64,000 nucleotides of DNA from Longibacter salinarum (GCF_002554795.1 NZ_PDEQ01000003.1:124001-188000), one strand, 5' to 3'. Shown: positions 25,425 through 34,595, counted from the stretch's first letter. The notes: generated by a model not told the origin, from the letters alone. Made by a program: numbers and translations.

Positions 25425-26624
25425 TTACATTCGACCGCGGAGCATCCCATTCCAGTACATTCGCGGTAGGCCGTACGCTTTCAGTGCGTACATGGAGTAC
25501 CGTTCCTGAGATTGGTCGAAGGGGAAGCTCTCCATCGGGTTCTTATCATAGTCGAACTCCGCGAGAACGAGCTTCCCGTATCCGGTGACGAGCGGACACG
25601 AGGTGTAGCCGGTATACCGGCCGTTCAGTGGTTTTCGATTCTGCAGCGCCGCGAGCAGATGATCGACAACAACCGGCGCCTGCTTGCGAATGGCAGCTCC
25701 CGTCTTCGAGGTCGGGAGGTTCGAATTGTCACCGAGGCCGAATACGTTTTCGTATCGGTTGTGGCGAAGCGTGCCTGGATCCACGTCAACCCAGCCTTCA
25801 TTGTCTGCAAGCGGGCTCTGAGAGATGAAGTCGGGGGCTATCATCGGGGGCACGACGTGAATCATGTCGTAGTGCTCGGTGTGCTCCTCGCCCGTCTCCA
25901 GATTCTTGAACACAGCCTCGTTCTGGTCGGCTCGAAGCTCGATCAGCTCCGTCATGAGGTTGAGTTCGATGTCTTTCCGTTTCACCACATCGTAGAGCGT
26001 TCGCTCGTACTTCGGCGAGGAGAAGAGCTTGCCCTTCGCTTTCATGAACGCGATGCGACTGCCGTCCCGAACCCCGTTGCGCCGGAAGGCGTCGTCAGCA
26101 AGATACATGATTTTCTGTGGAGCACCGCCGCACTTGACACCGGTGGTTGGCTCTGTAAAGATCGCAGTGCCACCCTGTGGAAAGGCCTCGATCGCTTCCC
26201 ATGTTTTCTCGCACGTGTCATATAGATAGTTTGAGACCACCCCATTCCCGGGTTGGTGAAGGGCTTCGGTGACGCCGGGAATGGCATCCCAGTCGAGCTT
26301 GATCCCGGCGGCCATTACGAGGAAGTCGTATCCGACGCTTTCGCCTCCTTTTAGCGTGACACGGTTCTCGTCCGGATGCAGCTCTGTGACTGCATCCTGG
26401 ATCCATTCGGCGCCGTCTGGGATAAAGTCCGCTTCATCGCGCTCTGATTCCTCTTTTGGGAAAACGCCGCCGCCGATGAGCGTCCAGAGTGGCTGGTAGT
26501 AGTGCTTGTCGGATGGTTCAATGATAGCGATGTCGAGGTCGTCCTCGTGTTGCATAAGCTGCGAGGCGACCATGAGTCCGCCGGTGCCACCACCGACGAC
26601 GAGTACGCGATAATGATCTTTCAT
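25425..26624 (-). CDS. sqr: Sulfide:quinone oxidoreductase, type II
   Basis: 399-residue flavoprotein. An N-terminal FAD-binding GGGTGG follows VLVVG. The two redox cysteines appear in TGVKCGGAPQKIMYL and GYTSCPLVTGYGKLVLAEFDY, nearly identical to the human/Cupriavidus SQR contexts. There is no third N-terminal Cys, as expected of this type. It oxidises sulfide at the membrane face, passes electrons to quinone and gives polysulfide or a persulfide. It is the last gene of a likely operon with the DUF1641 protein and the heme lipoprotein upstream. ATG at 26624. Confidence 0.9.
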   Translation of the reverse strand: MKDHYRVLVVGGGTGGLMVASQLMQHEDDLDIAIIEPSDKHYYQPLWTLIGGGVFPKEESERDEADFIPDGAEWIQDAVTELHPDENRVTLKGGESVGYDFLVMAAGIKLDWDAIPGVTEALHQPGNGVVSNYLYDTCEKTWEAIEAFPQGGTAIFTEPTTGVKCGGAPQKIMYLADDAFRRNGVRDGSRIAFMKAKGKLFSSPKYERTLYDVVKRKDIELNLMTELIELRADQNEAVFKNLETGEEHTEHYDMIHVVPPMIAPDFISQSPLADNEGWVDVDPGTLRHNRYENVFGLGDNSNLPTSKTGAAIRKQAPVVVDHLLAALQNRKPLNGRYTGYTSCPLVTGYGKLVLAEFDYDKNPMESFPFDQSQERYSMYALKAYGLPRMYWNGMLRGRM

Positions 26625-26729
26625 GGGATCAGAGCAGTCAGGTCAGATGAGTCAGGCGAAGTAAGCGAAGAAGTAGGCGCTGAAGGCGTCCAGAGGTGTG
26701 CGTTGGGGCCGCGGCGCATGGAGGACGAT

Positions 26730-27653
26730 TTACGAGCGGAGCTGGCGGCCGAATCGTTTAGCGAAGCTGGTGAGGAAGCCGACGGCATGCTGAACGTCGG
26801 GGTCGCGAAGAGCACGCAGGAGCCCGAACATGCCGCGCTCTGGCGTTTCGCCGCGAGATGCTTCTTTCTGGCTTTCGACGAGAGCTGTGCCGAGGCTGCC
26901 GATGACCCGGAGCGCCTCGGGATCGAGAACGCCGGAATCGAGAAGGGCGCGAAACTCGTCTGTGCGGAAGACTTCGGAGAGCTTTCCAAGGGCGGAGGCG
27001 GCGTCGCGGAGCGCGCGTTCCGGGTCGAATCCCGCATTCATGGCACGCGCGTATTCCGAATCAAGGATGTCGACCACGGTAGCGATCGCCTGGGGGGCAT
27101 GCTCAGCGAGCTTCGCGAGTTCGGCAATCTGGTCTGTTCGGCCGGCGAGTTCGCCGAGTGCCTGCGCCGTCTTCGGCTCGGTGAGGGTCTCAAGTAGCAT
27201 GAGACCTTCGCGAACGCGCTCGTCCAGAACGACTCCACGATCGGCGGCGCGGGTCAGCGCCTCGTCGAGGGTATCGACGGTCATGGCTGCGGCACCCGGC
27301 ACGTGGTCAGCCAGGTCAGCAATCTGCTCGATTCGGTCCAGCCGGTCGATCAGGCGCGTCAGCGTTTCGACCGTCTTCGGCTCGGTTAGCTTTTCAGCGA
27401 GCCGCAGTGCTTCACCGGCGCGTTCGTCAAGGACGACGCCGCGCTCAGCTGCTCGCGTAAGTTCGTCGTCCAGCACATCTGCAGCCGTACTCATCGCCAT
27501 CGGTAACTGATGCTCCAGACGCTCCAGCGCATCTACGGCTCGCTCGATGGTATCCAGGCGGTCTAACAGGTGGTTGAGCTTTTCAACGGTTTGAGGTTCG
27601 TGTAGACGCTCTTCCAAGGACGGAGCGCCGTTGGTCATGGCGGTGGATTCCAT
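26730..27653 (-). CDS. DUF1641-type repeat protein linked to SQR
   Basis: 307 residues from the ATG at 27653 (MESTAMTNGAPSLEERLH). Three near-repeats of about 65 residues (about 20–90, 90–160 and 160–225) share LTEPKT, a RLDRIEQIA-like heptad stretch and RAADRGVVLDERV. They predict long amphipathic, partly coiled-coil helices. The C-terminus (LLRALRDPDVQHAVGFLTSFAK) is the DUF1641 signature. DUF1641 genes are often next to SQR or formate dehydrogenase genes, so a role as a membrane or electron-transfer partner of SQR is inferred. The SQR start lies 105 bp downstream. Confidence 0.85.
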   Translation of the reverse strand: MESTAMTNGAPSLEERLHEPQTVEKLNHLLDRLDTIERAVDALERLEHQLPMAMSTAADVLDDELTRAAERGVVLDERAGEALRLAEKLTEPKTVETLTRLIDRLDRIEQIADLADHVPGAAAMTVDTLDEALTRAADRGVVLDERVREGLMLLETLTEPKTAQALGELAGRTDQIAELAKLAEHAPQAIATVVDILDSEYARAMNAGFDPERALRDAASALGKLSEVFRTDEFRALLDSGVLDPEALRVIGSLGTALVESQKEASRGETPERGMFGLLRALRDPDVQHAVGFLTSFAKRFGRQLRS

Positions 27654-27924
27654 AGCAGATTCGGATGGTGAATGGGTGACGTACTCGGTACCGAGGAGGA
27701 GCGGGCGTATCCCGGGCGGAAGCAGTCCGTTTAAATTTCCGTCCGATGGGACACGGACAAACGACACGCGGGTAGCACGTTTAATACGTTAGAACCTGTA
27801 AAGGCAAGTTGCATGAGGATAGATTTTCATTGTCTATCAGGGAATTCCCCTTGGAGTTGTAGGTCAAACCCGGCGATTTGCTTTCGTCCCGCGTGGAGGT
27901 TCGACCGTGTGCACGTCCTTTGCG

Positions 27925-28605
27925 CTACGGCCGCTCGCTGTCGGGACGATCCGTTGACGGTTCCGGTGCGGCATCCGGTACGAAGACAGCGTACAGTCCG
28001 CGGAGGTCGCCGGAATCGAAATCGTAGGCTTTGTCGTCGGGATACCCCGCCTTGATAAAGTCGGGGCGGCTCTCCTTCGGGCCGTGACACGCCAGACAAC
28101 TCGGCTCGACGGTGATCCGGTGAAAGTAGCGCCATCCCTCGGTGCCGTTGAGCGTCGTGCGCCGCCAGAATGATGTTTCTTGGGGATTCGACTCGAATCG
28201 TGAGTGGGCTTGTGCAGCGATCGAGTCCAGGGTGTGAGCTGGATTACGGTATTTCTCAGCGAGCTGCTGGACGACCCATCCGCTGTCCTGTGCAACGGAT
28301 TTTGCTCGCCGACCGACGGGCTTGCAGACACGCTCAAACGTCTCGGCGGTGACGTTATCCGGATCGAACGTGGTTGCAAGTTGCGAGCGCATTTGGTCGA
28401 TGCCACGGACAGCCGTTACGACCGATGTACGGATGCTATCCGGAGGGGCGACGGCCGATGTGCTGACCGAGTCCCCTGAGGCGCTCGTATCATCATCGCC
28501 GCCGTTGTCGGTCTGGCATCCTGCCACCACAGCAAGGCCGAATGCGAGCGCGAGAAAAACCGTGGCTCGGGTGTGGCGAGGAATGTCACTGGAAGAGAAG
28601 ATCAT
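27925..28605 (-). CDS. Tll0287-like (DUF3365) c-type heme lipoprotein
   Basis: 226 residues from the ATG at 28605. The signal peptide ends in a lipobox VAGC, then an Asp/Ser-rich linker. The body matches the Tll0287/DUF3365 heme-sensor fold: an N-terminal long helix, CKPVG...AKSVAQDSG, the E-K-Y-R-N-P-A-H block, GWRYFHRITVEPSCLACHG with the CxxCH heme site, and the glycine-rich FDSGDLRGLYAVFVP end. It is anchored outside the cytoplasmic membrane. Placed 271 bp before the DUF1641–SQR pair on the same strand, it may sense redox or carry electrons for sulfide oxidation; this is inference. Confidence 0.87.
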   Translation of the reverse strand: MIFSSSDIPRHTRATVFLALAFGLAVVAGCQTDNGGDDDTSASGDSVSTSAVAPPDSIRTSVVTAVRGIDQMRSQLATTFDPDNVTAETFERVCKPVGRRAKSVAQDSGWVVQQLAEKYRNPAHTLDSIAAQAHSRFESNPQETSFWRRTTLNGTEGWRYFHRITVEPSCLACHGPKESRPDFIKAGYPDDKAYDFDSGDLRGLYAVFVPDAAPEPSTDRPDSERP

Positions 28606-28801
28606 CGTTGGGGCCACACCTGTCTGAATAACCGAAGTATCACTTGTTACTACAGGATCATACAACAGAGTGGTCCGTTTTTCCAGCGTTTTCTCCCCGG
28701 CTCATCCTGTAGGGAATGTCCCCACACGGGAACCGACTTGCTATCCTCGTCAGGGCGTGCCTGTTTTATTATCACCGGAATCTCTTTACCCGTCTCTGAG
28801 C

Positions 28802-29608
28802 ATGACTATGGTTTATCCTTTGCGTCTCATCCTCTTCACGGTCATCTCAGCGATCGTTGCAACGGCTCACATCCCAACCGCTTCGGCAGAGCATTCCGTG
28901 CGGGTCGATACAGCGGGGGTGCCCACCACGGTGACCGTGCGGGTGCTGTCGAATGATGCGAAACTGCTTCAGGACCCTGTTGGGGGCGCACGCATCGAAA
29001 TTCGCCACGCCGAGACCGGGGACGTTCTGGCGGAAGGTGTGCAGACGGGCGATTCTGGGAGCACGGACAAGATCATGCGAGAACCGCACACACGGGGAGA
29101 AACGATCTACGACGTGGAAGGAGCCGCGTCATTTCAGACGACCCTCTCGCTTAATGGTCCGACGCCGGTCGTCGTCCATGCGGAGGGACCGCTCGATTAT
29201 CCCGAATCGATGCAGTCGGCCTCGGCATCCGTCACGCTCATTCCTGGTCAAGATATCGAGGGAGACGGGCTGATCCTCACCCTGCACGGCTACATTGTGG
29301 AGATGCTTTCTCCTACCGAGAACGAGGAGACAGCAGATGGGGAGATGACAGTTCGAGCGCGCGTCCGCATGCTCTGCGGATGCCCAACGGAGCCCGACGG
29401 ACTCTGGGATGCCAACCGCTATGACATCCGCGCCAAACTCATCGGTAGCAAGGGAGAGGTGATCGACGAGGTACCGATGACGTTTACGGGAACGACGAAC
29501 GAGTACGAAGCGACCGTGGAGGTGCCGGATCGCGGTGCAGAACGTATTCGTGTCACCGTTTCGGATGCAGAGCGCGTCAACTTCGGTGTGGCGGAACGGG
29601 AGATATAA
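28802..29608 (+). CDS. Secreted beta-sandwich protein, unknown
   Basis: 268 residues from the ATG at 28802. A signal peptide ends near residue 26 (PTASAEHS). Two Ig-like or carboxypeptidase-regulatory-like domains seem likely: VTVRVLSNDAKLLQDPVGGARIEIR (about 40–125), then a second from about 150 with MLCGCPTEPDGLWD in the middle. The C-G-C-P motif could bind metal or form a disulfide. No sorting domain and no family assignment. The upstream frame to 28670 lacks support. Confidence 0.65.
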   Translation: MTMVYPLRLILFTVISAIVATAHIPTASAEHSVRVDTAGVPTTVTVRVLSNDAKLLQDPVGGARIEIRHAETGDVLAEGVQTGDSGSTDKIMREPHTRGETIYDVEGAASFQTTLSLNGPTPVVVHAEGPLDYPESMQSASASVTLIPGQDIEGDGLILTLHGYIVEMLSPTENEETADGEMTVRARVRMLCGCPTEPDGLWDANRYDIRAKLIGSKGEVIDEVPMTFTGTTNEYEATVEVPDRGAERIRVTVSDAERVNFGVAEREI

Positions 29609-29663
29609 TCGTCCCGGCAAGCACCTGCCGAGGTTTCTAATTCAAAAATTGCCTTTTTTATTT

Positions 29664-30278
29664 ATGGCCAACATCGAGTTCTGGGACGAGCGATACGACA
29701 CCGATGAGTTCGTGTACGGCACCGCTCCCAATGCCTTTTTGGCAAATGCAGTCATGGACTATTTTCCATCTCCTCCGGCTACGATCCTGGATCTGGGCGC
29801 GGGAGAAGGCCGAACAGCAGTTTTCCTCGCTACGCGGGGCTACGATGTTGTCGCGGTGGACGCGTCAGCGGTCGGGCTTCGCAAGGCGAATCAGTTGGCA
29901 TCAAAGCATGGTGTCCAAATTGCGACGGAGGAGAAGGATATCACGGAATGGCAGGACGAGGAGCGTTTTGATGGGATCGTCTGCTCATTCCTTCACTTTG
30001 CACCGGCGGATCGGCCGCGGCTGTACCGCATGATGCAACGTGCCGTGCGACCCGGAGGAATCGTGGCAGCCGAATGGTTTCGGCCGGAGCAACGCACGGA
30101 AGGCTACACCAGCGGCGGGCCGCCTCACGTTGAACTCATGATTGACAAGGCGGAGCTTCGAGCGAATTTCCCGGAGGAGGGTCTTCTTCTACTCGAGGAC
30201 GCGTCGCCCATGCTCGAAGAAGGGGATCACCACAGCGGACCTGGCGCGACCGTCCGACTCGTCTGGCGGAAAGGATGA
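29664..30278 (+). CDS. Class I SAM methyltransferase, TehB-like
   Basis: 204 residues. The ATG at 29664 gives MANIEFWDERYDTDEFVYG, the standard start of this family. Motif I is LDLGAGEGRTAVFLA and motif II VVAVDAS. The motif IV region is CSFLHFAPADRPR. The C-terminus shows the HxGxGATVRLVWRK pattern. It is related to tellurite-resistance and thiopurine-type methyltransferases; the substrate is not evident. No link to tellurite genes here. Confidence 0.85.
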   Translation: MANIEFWDERYDTDEFVYGTAPNAFLANAVMDYFPSPPATILDLGAGEGRTAVFLATRGYDVVAVDASAVGLRKANQLASKHGVQIATEEKDITEWQDEERFDGIVCSFLHFAPADRPRLYRMMQRAVRPGGIVAAEWFRPEQRTEGYTSGGPPHVELMIDKAELRANFPEEGLLLLEDASPMLEEGDHHSGPGATVRLVWRKG

Positions 30279-30283
30279 GGAAA

Positions 30284-30315
30284 GTATTCGGGTGTTTTTG
30301 TATTTACGTGTTAGC
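30284..30315 (+). repeat. Phased octamer array K, downstream of the methyltransferase gene
   Basis: Four octamers in phase (GTATTCGG, GTGTTAGC type; consensus GTRTTNNN), beginning 6 bases past the stop. The G-rich strand points away from the gene and converges on array G. Confidence 0.65.
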
Positions 30316-30365
30316 GCTGCTTCGCAGTTATCCCCTGGAGGTCAAAGGAAGCTTGATTCCATCAA

Positions 30366-30413
30366 CTCCTGAGCACATAAACACTCGAGCACGTTAACAC
30401 CTGAACACGTTGT
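30366..30413 (-). repeat. Phased octamer array G, ending at the start codon of the hydroxylase gene
   Basis: Six octamers in exact phase (CACCTGAA, CACGTTAA on +; GTGTTNAN on -). The array stops 3 bases before the ATG at 30417, inside the expected 5' leader. Confidence 0.8.
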
Positions 30414-30416
30414 CCC

Positions 30417-31325
30417 ATGCCTGATCTATCGTTTGAAGCGCCAAATTTGATTCACTTCGCGATTCCGGCGTTCATTCTGCTGCTGATCGTCGAGGCGATC
30501 GTCAGCACGCTCGATCAGTTCGATGAGCACGATCTGTTCGAAGGAAAGGATACCGCGGCTAGTCTTGCGATGGGCGTGGGTAACGTCCTCACGAATCTGG
30601 GGGCGAAGGCGGTCGTCATCGCTGCGTTCTTTATTGCCTATGAGTACACCGGCTTCTTCAAAGAAACGATTCACCCCGGCTGGTGGGCAACCTGGGTGAT
30701 CCTGTTTTTCGCTGAGGACTTTTCATATTACTGGTTCCACCGGAAGTCGCACGAGATCCGCTTCTTTTGGGCCTCACACGTCGTTCATCACTCGTCCGAG
30801 AAATACAATCTGTCGACGGCCCTGCGGCAGACGTGGACCGGCAACATCACCGGCTCCTTCATTTTCTGGATGTGGCTCCCCGTTCTCGGATTTCATCCGT
30901 TGATGGTCGTTACGATGCAGTCGGTCAGTCTGCTATATCAGTTTTGGATCCACACGGAGACCATCGGCAAGTTGCCTCGGCCCGTGGAGTTTTTCTTCAA
31001 CACGCCATCGCATCATCGCGTGCATCACGGGTCGGACATCAAGTATCTTGATCGCAATCACGCCGGCATTCTGATCATCTGGGACCGGATGTTCGGCACG
31101 TTTCAGGAGGAAGAGGAGCGCCCGACGTACGGCCTCACGAAGAACATCGAGACGTACAACCCCTTCCGGATCGCCTTTCACGAGTGGATGGACATCTGGC
31201 GGGATGCGACGCGCCCGGGTCTTGCGCTCCGTGAACGTTTCGGATACATTTTCGGACCGCCCGGCTGGAGCCACGACGGCAGCCGTATGACGACGGAGGA
31301 GATGAGGGAGAAGGTGGATCGTTGA
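30417..31325 (+). CDS. Fatty acid hydroxylase/sterol desaturase-family membrane enzyme
   Basis: 302 residues, di-iron integral membrane hydroxylase. The histidine clusters are HRKSH, HVVHHSS and HHRVHH, in the order and spacing of the superfamily. They lie between membrane helices at about 12–30, 50–72, 85–102 and 135–170. It uses O2 to hydroxylate a lipid or carotenoid side chain; the substrate is not decidable from sequence. The ATG at 30417 abuts an octamer array, and its stop TGA is embedded in a heptamer array, so both ends of the gene touch repeats. Confidence 0.9.
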   Translation: MPDLSFEAPNLIHFAIPAFILLLIVEAIVSTLDQFDEHDLFEGKDTAASLAMGVGNVLTNLGAKAVVIAAFFIAYEYTGFFKETIHPGWWATWVILFFAEDFSYYWFHRKSHEIRFFWASHVVHHSSEKYNLSTALRQTWTGNITGSFIFWMWLPVLGFHPLMVVTMQSVSLLYQFWIHTETIGKLPRPVEFFFNTPSHHRVHHGSDIKYLDRNHAGILIIWDRMFGTFQEEEERPTYGLTKNIETYNPFRIAFHEWMDIWRDATRPGLALRERFGYIFGPPGWSHDGSRMTTEEMREKVDR

Positions 31326-31356
31326 TTGTAGATGGTTAATAGTTTTTGGTTGATTG
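31322..31356 (+). repeat. Phased heptamer array H, containing the hydroxylase stop codon
   Basis: Five 7-nt units in phase (TTGATTG occurs twice, 28 bases apart). The stop TGA at 31323–31325 lies inside the first unit. The G/T-rich strand points away from the gene. Confidence 0.75.
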
Positions 31357-31431
31357 GATTTCAGTCGATCGTGATCGATGCGATTCTGGCATTTAAGCTT
31401 GAATCAGCACGACGGAGATGCGGTGATCCGA

Positions 31432-31466
31432 TCCACAATTCACAACCTACCATCGTCGATTCTACA
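31432..31466 (-). repeat. Phased heptamer array I, containing the stop codon of the minus-strand gene
   Basis: Five 7-nt units in phase (TTGTGGA, TTGTGAA on -). The stop TAG of the gene at 31462–31959 falls within the unit TGTAGAA. Mirror image of array H across the spacer. Confidence 0.75.
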
Positions 31467-31959
31467 GCCTCGTCACGTCCCCGACCCGCGTCCACGTCAC
31501 GTCGGTGAAGTCGATGTCGATCCGCCCCTTCGAGTCGATAAACCGTTCTCCGGCGTCATCGGGGAAGCAGATGAGATCGAATGGAGCTTCGCGATCAACC
31601 TCAGCCACGGCATTCTCCACGATCTTGAGAAACGGATCCAGGCGGGTGTCCCATTTCGCCATCGCAAAGTGCGTGTCTGCATAGCGCCGGACCAGCGAGC
31701 CAATCTTGTCGGGTCCGACCTGGCCGGCCTCGCCCCAGAAGACCGGTCGCCCGCGCAGAGCATCCATTTGCACGACATCGGGTTTGTACTTGTCGCCAAT
31801 CTTGACTTCCACCGACAGGTCCGGATACTGCGGGAGGTACAGCGCCCAGAGAAACGCCTTCATCCAGACGTGCTCGATGCGCTCGTGCTGGTTCTTGACG
31901 AACACGACCTGCTCGCCATGAGCGCGCAGCGTGAGTTTGCGGCGGAGGGGAGACGGCAT
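31462..31959 (-). CDS. PD-(D/E)XK-like conserved protein, unknown
   Basis: 165 residues from the ATG at 31959 (MPSPLRRKLTLR). The pattern SVEVKIGDKYKPDVVQ ... FWGEAGQV (Asp then a Glu-x-x-Gln strand) resembles the PD-(D/E)XK nuclease core, and WMKAFLWALYLPQYPD recalls YaeQ-like proteins. HFAMAKWDTRLDPF and the C-terminal FTDVTWTRVGDV look globular. Nuclease activity is not established. A longer frame to 32136 would translate the upstream heptamer array and is rejected. Confidence 0.6.
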   Translation of the reverse strand: MPSPLRRKLTLRAHGEQVVFVKNQHERIEHVWMKAFLWALYLPQYPDLSVEVKIGDKYKPDVVQMDALRGRPVFWGEAGQVGPDKIGSLVRRYADTHFAMAKWDTRLDPFLKIVENAVAEVDREAPFDLICFPDDAGERFIDSKGRIDIDFTDVTWTRVGDVTRL

Positions 31960-32021
31960 TGTTGAGTGCGAAGGGCGAAGTGGGGAATGCGAAGTGTGGA
32001 GGGCGAAGGGTGAAGGGCGAG
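31959..32021 (+). repeat. Phased heptamer array E, starting at the start codon of the PD-(D/E)XK-like gene
   Basis: Nine 7-nt units in exact phase (GGGCGAA twice, GGGTGAA, ATGCGAA). The first base is the last base of the complementary start codon, so the array fills the leader of that gene. The G-rich strand points away from the gene. Confidence 0.82.
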
Positions 32022-32085
32022 ATCCGGTGTAGTACTTGAGGGAGGATCGGGTCCTCTTTAGGTCGCCGGAACGGAAGGAAACATA

Positions 32086-32121
32086 AGAACGGCCGGGGCT
32101 TGGAGTTGCCCCGGCCGTTCT
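32086..32121 (-). terminator. Terminator-like hairpin after the repeat adhesin gene
   Basis: A perfect 14-bp stem (32086–32099 with 32108–32121), very GC-rich, 8-nt loop, followed in the minus transcript by UUAUGUUU. It lies 36 bp past the stop. Confidence 0.8.
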
Positions 32122-32156
32122 CTGGTGGTCCACCATCTTTGCCAGCAGAGGGCGTT

Positions 32157-34595
32157 TTAGCGGACAATCGTCAGGCGCTGCGTTTTCCGTTCGCCGTCCG
32201 CCGTCAGGACGAGGAGGTAGGTGCCACTGGAGATTCCACGTGACGACATCGAGTAGGTTTTGCGTCCCGCCGTCTCGCGGCCATTGACGAGGGTGGCCAC
32301 GCGCCGACCCAGCATGTCGAATACCTCCAGTCGGATATCGGTCGCTTTCGGAAGCGTGTAGACAACCTCGGCCTGGGTGTGCACCGGGTGCGGAGCTGCA
32401 CCGAGTAGCTTGAGATCCGATGGCGTTCCACGACTCACTTCGATGGGGTCGGAGAGGGTCGATGTGCCGTCCACATCAATCTGCTTGAGACGATACGACG
32501 CGGTTTCCGCGGTAAAGGGCAGTTCATCGCTAAATCGGTACTCTTGCGCCTCCGACGTGGTGCCTGCACCCTGAACGGCGCCGATGCGTTTGAAGGGGCC
32601 GTCGTCACCGACCTTGCGCTGAATTTCGAACCGGTCGTTGTTTTTCTCACTGAGGGTCGTCCACGTTAGCACGACGCGATCTTCGTCCGATGATGCTTCG
32701 AGGTTGGCTAGCTCGACGGGAAGTACCGCATCATCCGCCACGACGATCTCAACAGTTGTGCTACTCGCGGCGTAATTCCCCTGGCTGTCCTGGATGGAGT
32801 AGGTGAATGAGTCTGTGCCGGTGAAGCCGGCGTTCGGTGTATAGGTGATGGCGCCGGCCGTGTTTAGCGATAGCGAGCCATTCGACGGAGACGAGTAGCT
32901 GGTCGCGATTATGTCGTCGCCGTCGCCGTCGGCGTCATAGTCATTGGCCAGGAGGCCGGGGGCCGCGATGTCGAGTGTGCGGCCTTCAAAGACGGAGTAT
33001 CGGTCTGTTGCCCCCACAGGCCGACGGTTTGGATCGGGTTGTACCTCGAAGGTCACAGTGGCAGTACTCGTTGGACTATCGTTTTCATCCGCCATGGTAT
33101 AGGTAAACGAATCCGATCCGGTAAAGCCAGCGTCGGAGGTATACGTGGCCTCTCCGGCGACCGTCAGCGAGAGCGATCCATTGGCTGGCTGGAAAAAGCT
33201 TCGGGCCGTGATGGCGTCACCATCGGGGTCGTAGTCGTTCTGCAAGACACCGGGTGCCGGGATGGTCGTCTGCTGACCTTCGATCGCGAGGAATGTGTCA
33301 TCGTGAGCCTCCGGCGGTCGATTCGGGTTATAGACGGTGATCGTCACGGTACCAGTATCCGTATTGCCGTTTCCGTCGCGGAGGGTATACGTAAACGAGT
33401 CACTGCCCGTAAATCCTGCATCCGGCGTGTACGCGAACTCTCCGTTCGTAACCACAGATACCGAACCGTTCGGGGGATTAAAGTAGCTCGCGACAATCCG
33501 GCTGCTACTATTCGGAGCCAGGTCATTACCGAGCAGGCCCGGGGCTGCGACCGTGAGCGTGCTGTCCATCTTTGTCCGGTAGAGGTCGTCTCCGGCAAGA
33601 GGTTGGGTTTGCGACGCCGGGATCACCGTGATTTCGACACGACCAGAAGAGGCTGACGTCGCCCCGTTCGCGTCGCGAGCCGAATACTTGAAGGAGTCCG
33701 TTCCGGTAAACCCGGGATCCGGGGTGTACGTGAACTCGCCGGCTGTATTGAGCGATAGACTGCCGTTAGATGGCGAAATATAACTGCTGGCGATGATGTC
33801 GTCATCATCCGGATCGTAGTCATTTGCCAGTACAGCCGGTGCCGATACGTTTAGCGTTTGCCCCTCCACGACGGTATAAGCATCGTCCAGAGTAACGGGC
33901 GGGCGGTTCGCCGGTGGTTTTACATATAGCGTTACGGTGCCCGTGCTGACTGTGCCGCCGTTTTCGTCGCGCATGTTGTACGTGAATGAGTCCGTGCCGG
34001 AAAATCCGGAATCAGGCGTGTACGTGAACTCTCCGCCGGTTGTCAGGGAGACCGTTCCATTGGCCGGTTGAAAGAAGCTTGCGGCGATGATGTCGTCGCC
34101 GTCGGGGTCATAATCGTTTTCCAGAACACCGGGACTACTGACTGTGAGGGTTTCGCCCTTCATTGTCACATAATGGTCGTCGATGGCCACGGCCTCGCGG
34201 TCGGCGTCTGGCTGGACGGTGATGGTTACCGTCGTCGTGGACGCAAGCGTACCCGCGGCATCGCGGATGGTGTACGAGAAGCTGTCTGTTCCTGAAAACC
34301 CACCGTCAGGTGTGTAGGAGAACGAGCCGTCCGTGGAAATCGACACGGTGCCGTCGCCTGGGTCCGAAAAGCTCACAACGGAAAGGGCGTCGCCATTCGG
34401 GTCGTAGTCGTTGGAGAGTACGCCCGGGGCATCGATGGACAATGTTTCTCCCATCTCAACCACGTAGTCGTCATCGAGACCGACCGGTGCAGCGTTCTGA
34501 GCGAAGGTTGGGCTTGCCGTCATCCATAGGGTGATACAGCCGAGAATGAGGCCGATATATCGTGGGATAGAGCGATACAGTAGCGGTTCGGGCAT
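32157..34595 (-). CDS. Surface protein with six cadherin-like (tandem-95) repeats and T9SS-like sorting domain
   Basis: 812 residues from the ATG at 34595, giving a signal peptide that ends near PTFAQ (about residue 32). Six repeats of about 95 residues follow, each with a VLxNDYDPDGD calcium-type loop and GFxGTDSFTYxxxD. The fourth is divergent (GNDLAPNSSS). After PVELANLEASSDEDRVVLTW comes a fibronectin-like stretch, then a sorting domain with VFDMLGRRVATL and a final TIVR. The usual PNPT is PHPV here. Probably a Ca2+-stabilised adhesin or cell-surface stalk. The repeats are similar at DNA level, so recombination could change their number. Confidence 0.88.
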   Translation of the reverse strand: MPEPLLYRSIPRYIGLILGCITLWMTASPTFAQNAAPVGLDDDYVVEMGETLSIDAPGVLSNDYDPNGDALSVVSFSDPGDGTVSISTDGSFSYTPDGGFSGTDSFSYTIRDAAGTLASTTTVTITVQPDADREAVAIDDHYVTMKGETLTVSSPGVLENDYDPDGDDIIAASFFQPANGTVSLTTGGEFTYTPDSGFSGTDSFTYNMRDENGGTVSTGTVTLYVKPPANRPPVTLDDAYTVVEGQTLNVSAPAVLANDYDPDDDDIIASSYISPSNGSLSLNTAGEFTYTPDPGFTGTDSFKYSARDANGATSASSGRVEITVIPASQTQPLAGDDLYRTKMDSTLTVAAPGLLGNDLAPNSSSRIVASYFNPPNGSVSVVTNGEFAYTPDAGFTGSDSFTYTLRDGNGNTDTGTVTITVYNPNRPPEAHDDTFLAIEGQQTTIPAPGVLQNDYDPDGDAITARSFFQPANGSLSLTVAGEATYTSDAGFTGSDSFTYTMADENDSPTSTATVTFEVQPDPNRRPVGATDRYSVFEGRTLDIAAPGLLANDYDADGDGDDIIATSYSSPSNGSLSLNTAGAITYTPNAGFTGTDSFTYSIQDSQGNYAASSTTVEIVVADDAVLPVELANLEASSDEDRVVLTWTTLSEKNNDRFEIQRKVGDDGPFKRIGAVQGAGTTSEAQEYRFSDELPFTAETASYRLKQIDVDGTSTLSDPIEVSRGTPSDLKLLGAAPHPVHTQAEVVYTLPKATDIRLEVFDMLGRRVATLVNGRETAGRKTYSMSSRGISSGTYLLVLTADGERKTQRLTIVR

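Noticed and set aside
26625-26729. Another phased array upstream of SQR
   Set aside because: Some 7-nt spacing (GTCAGGT/GTCAGGC) is visible, but phase is lost after a few units; may be a decayed member.
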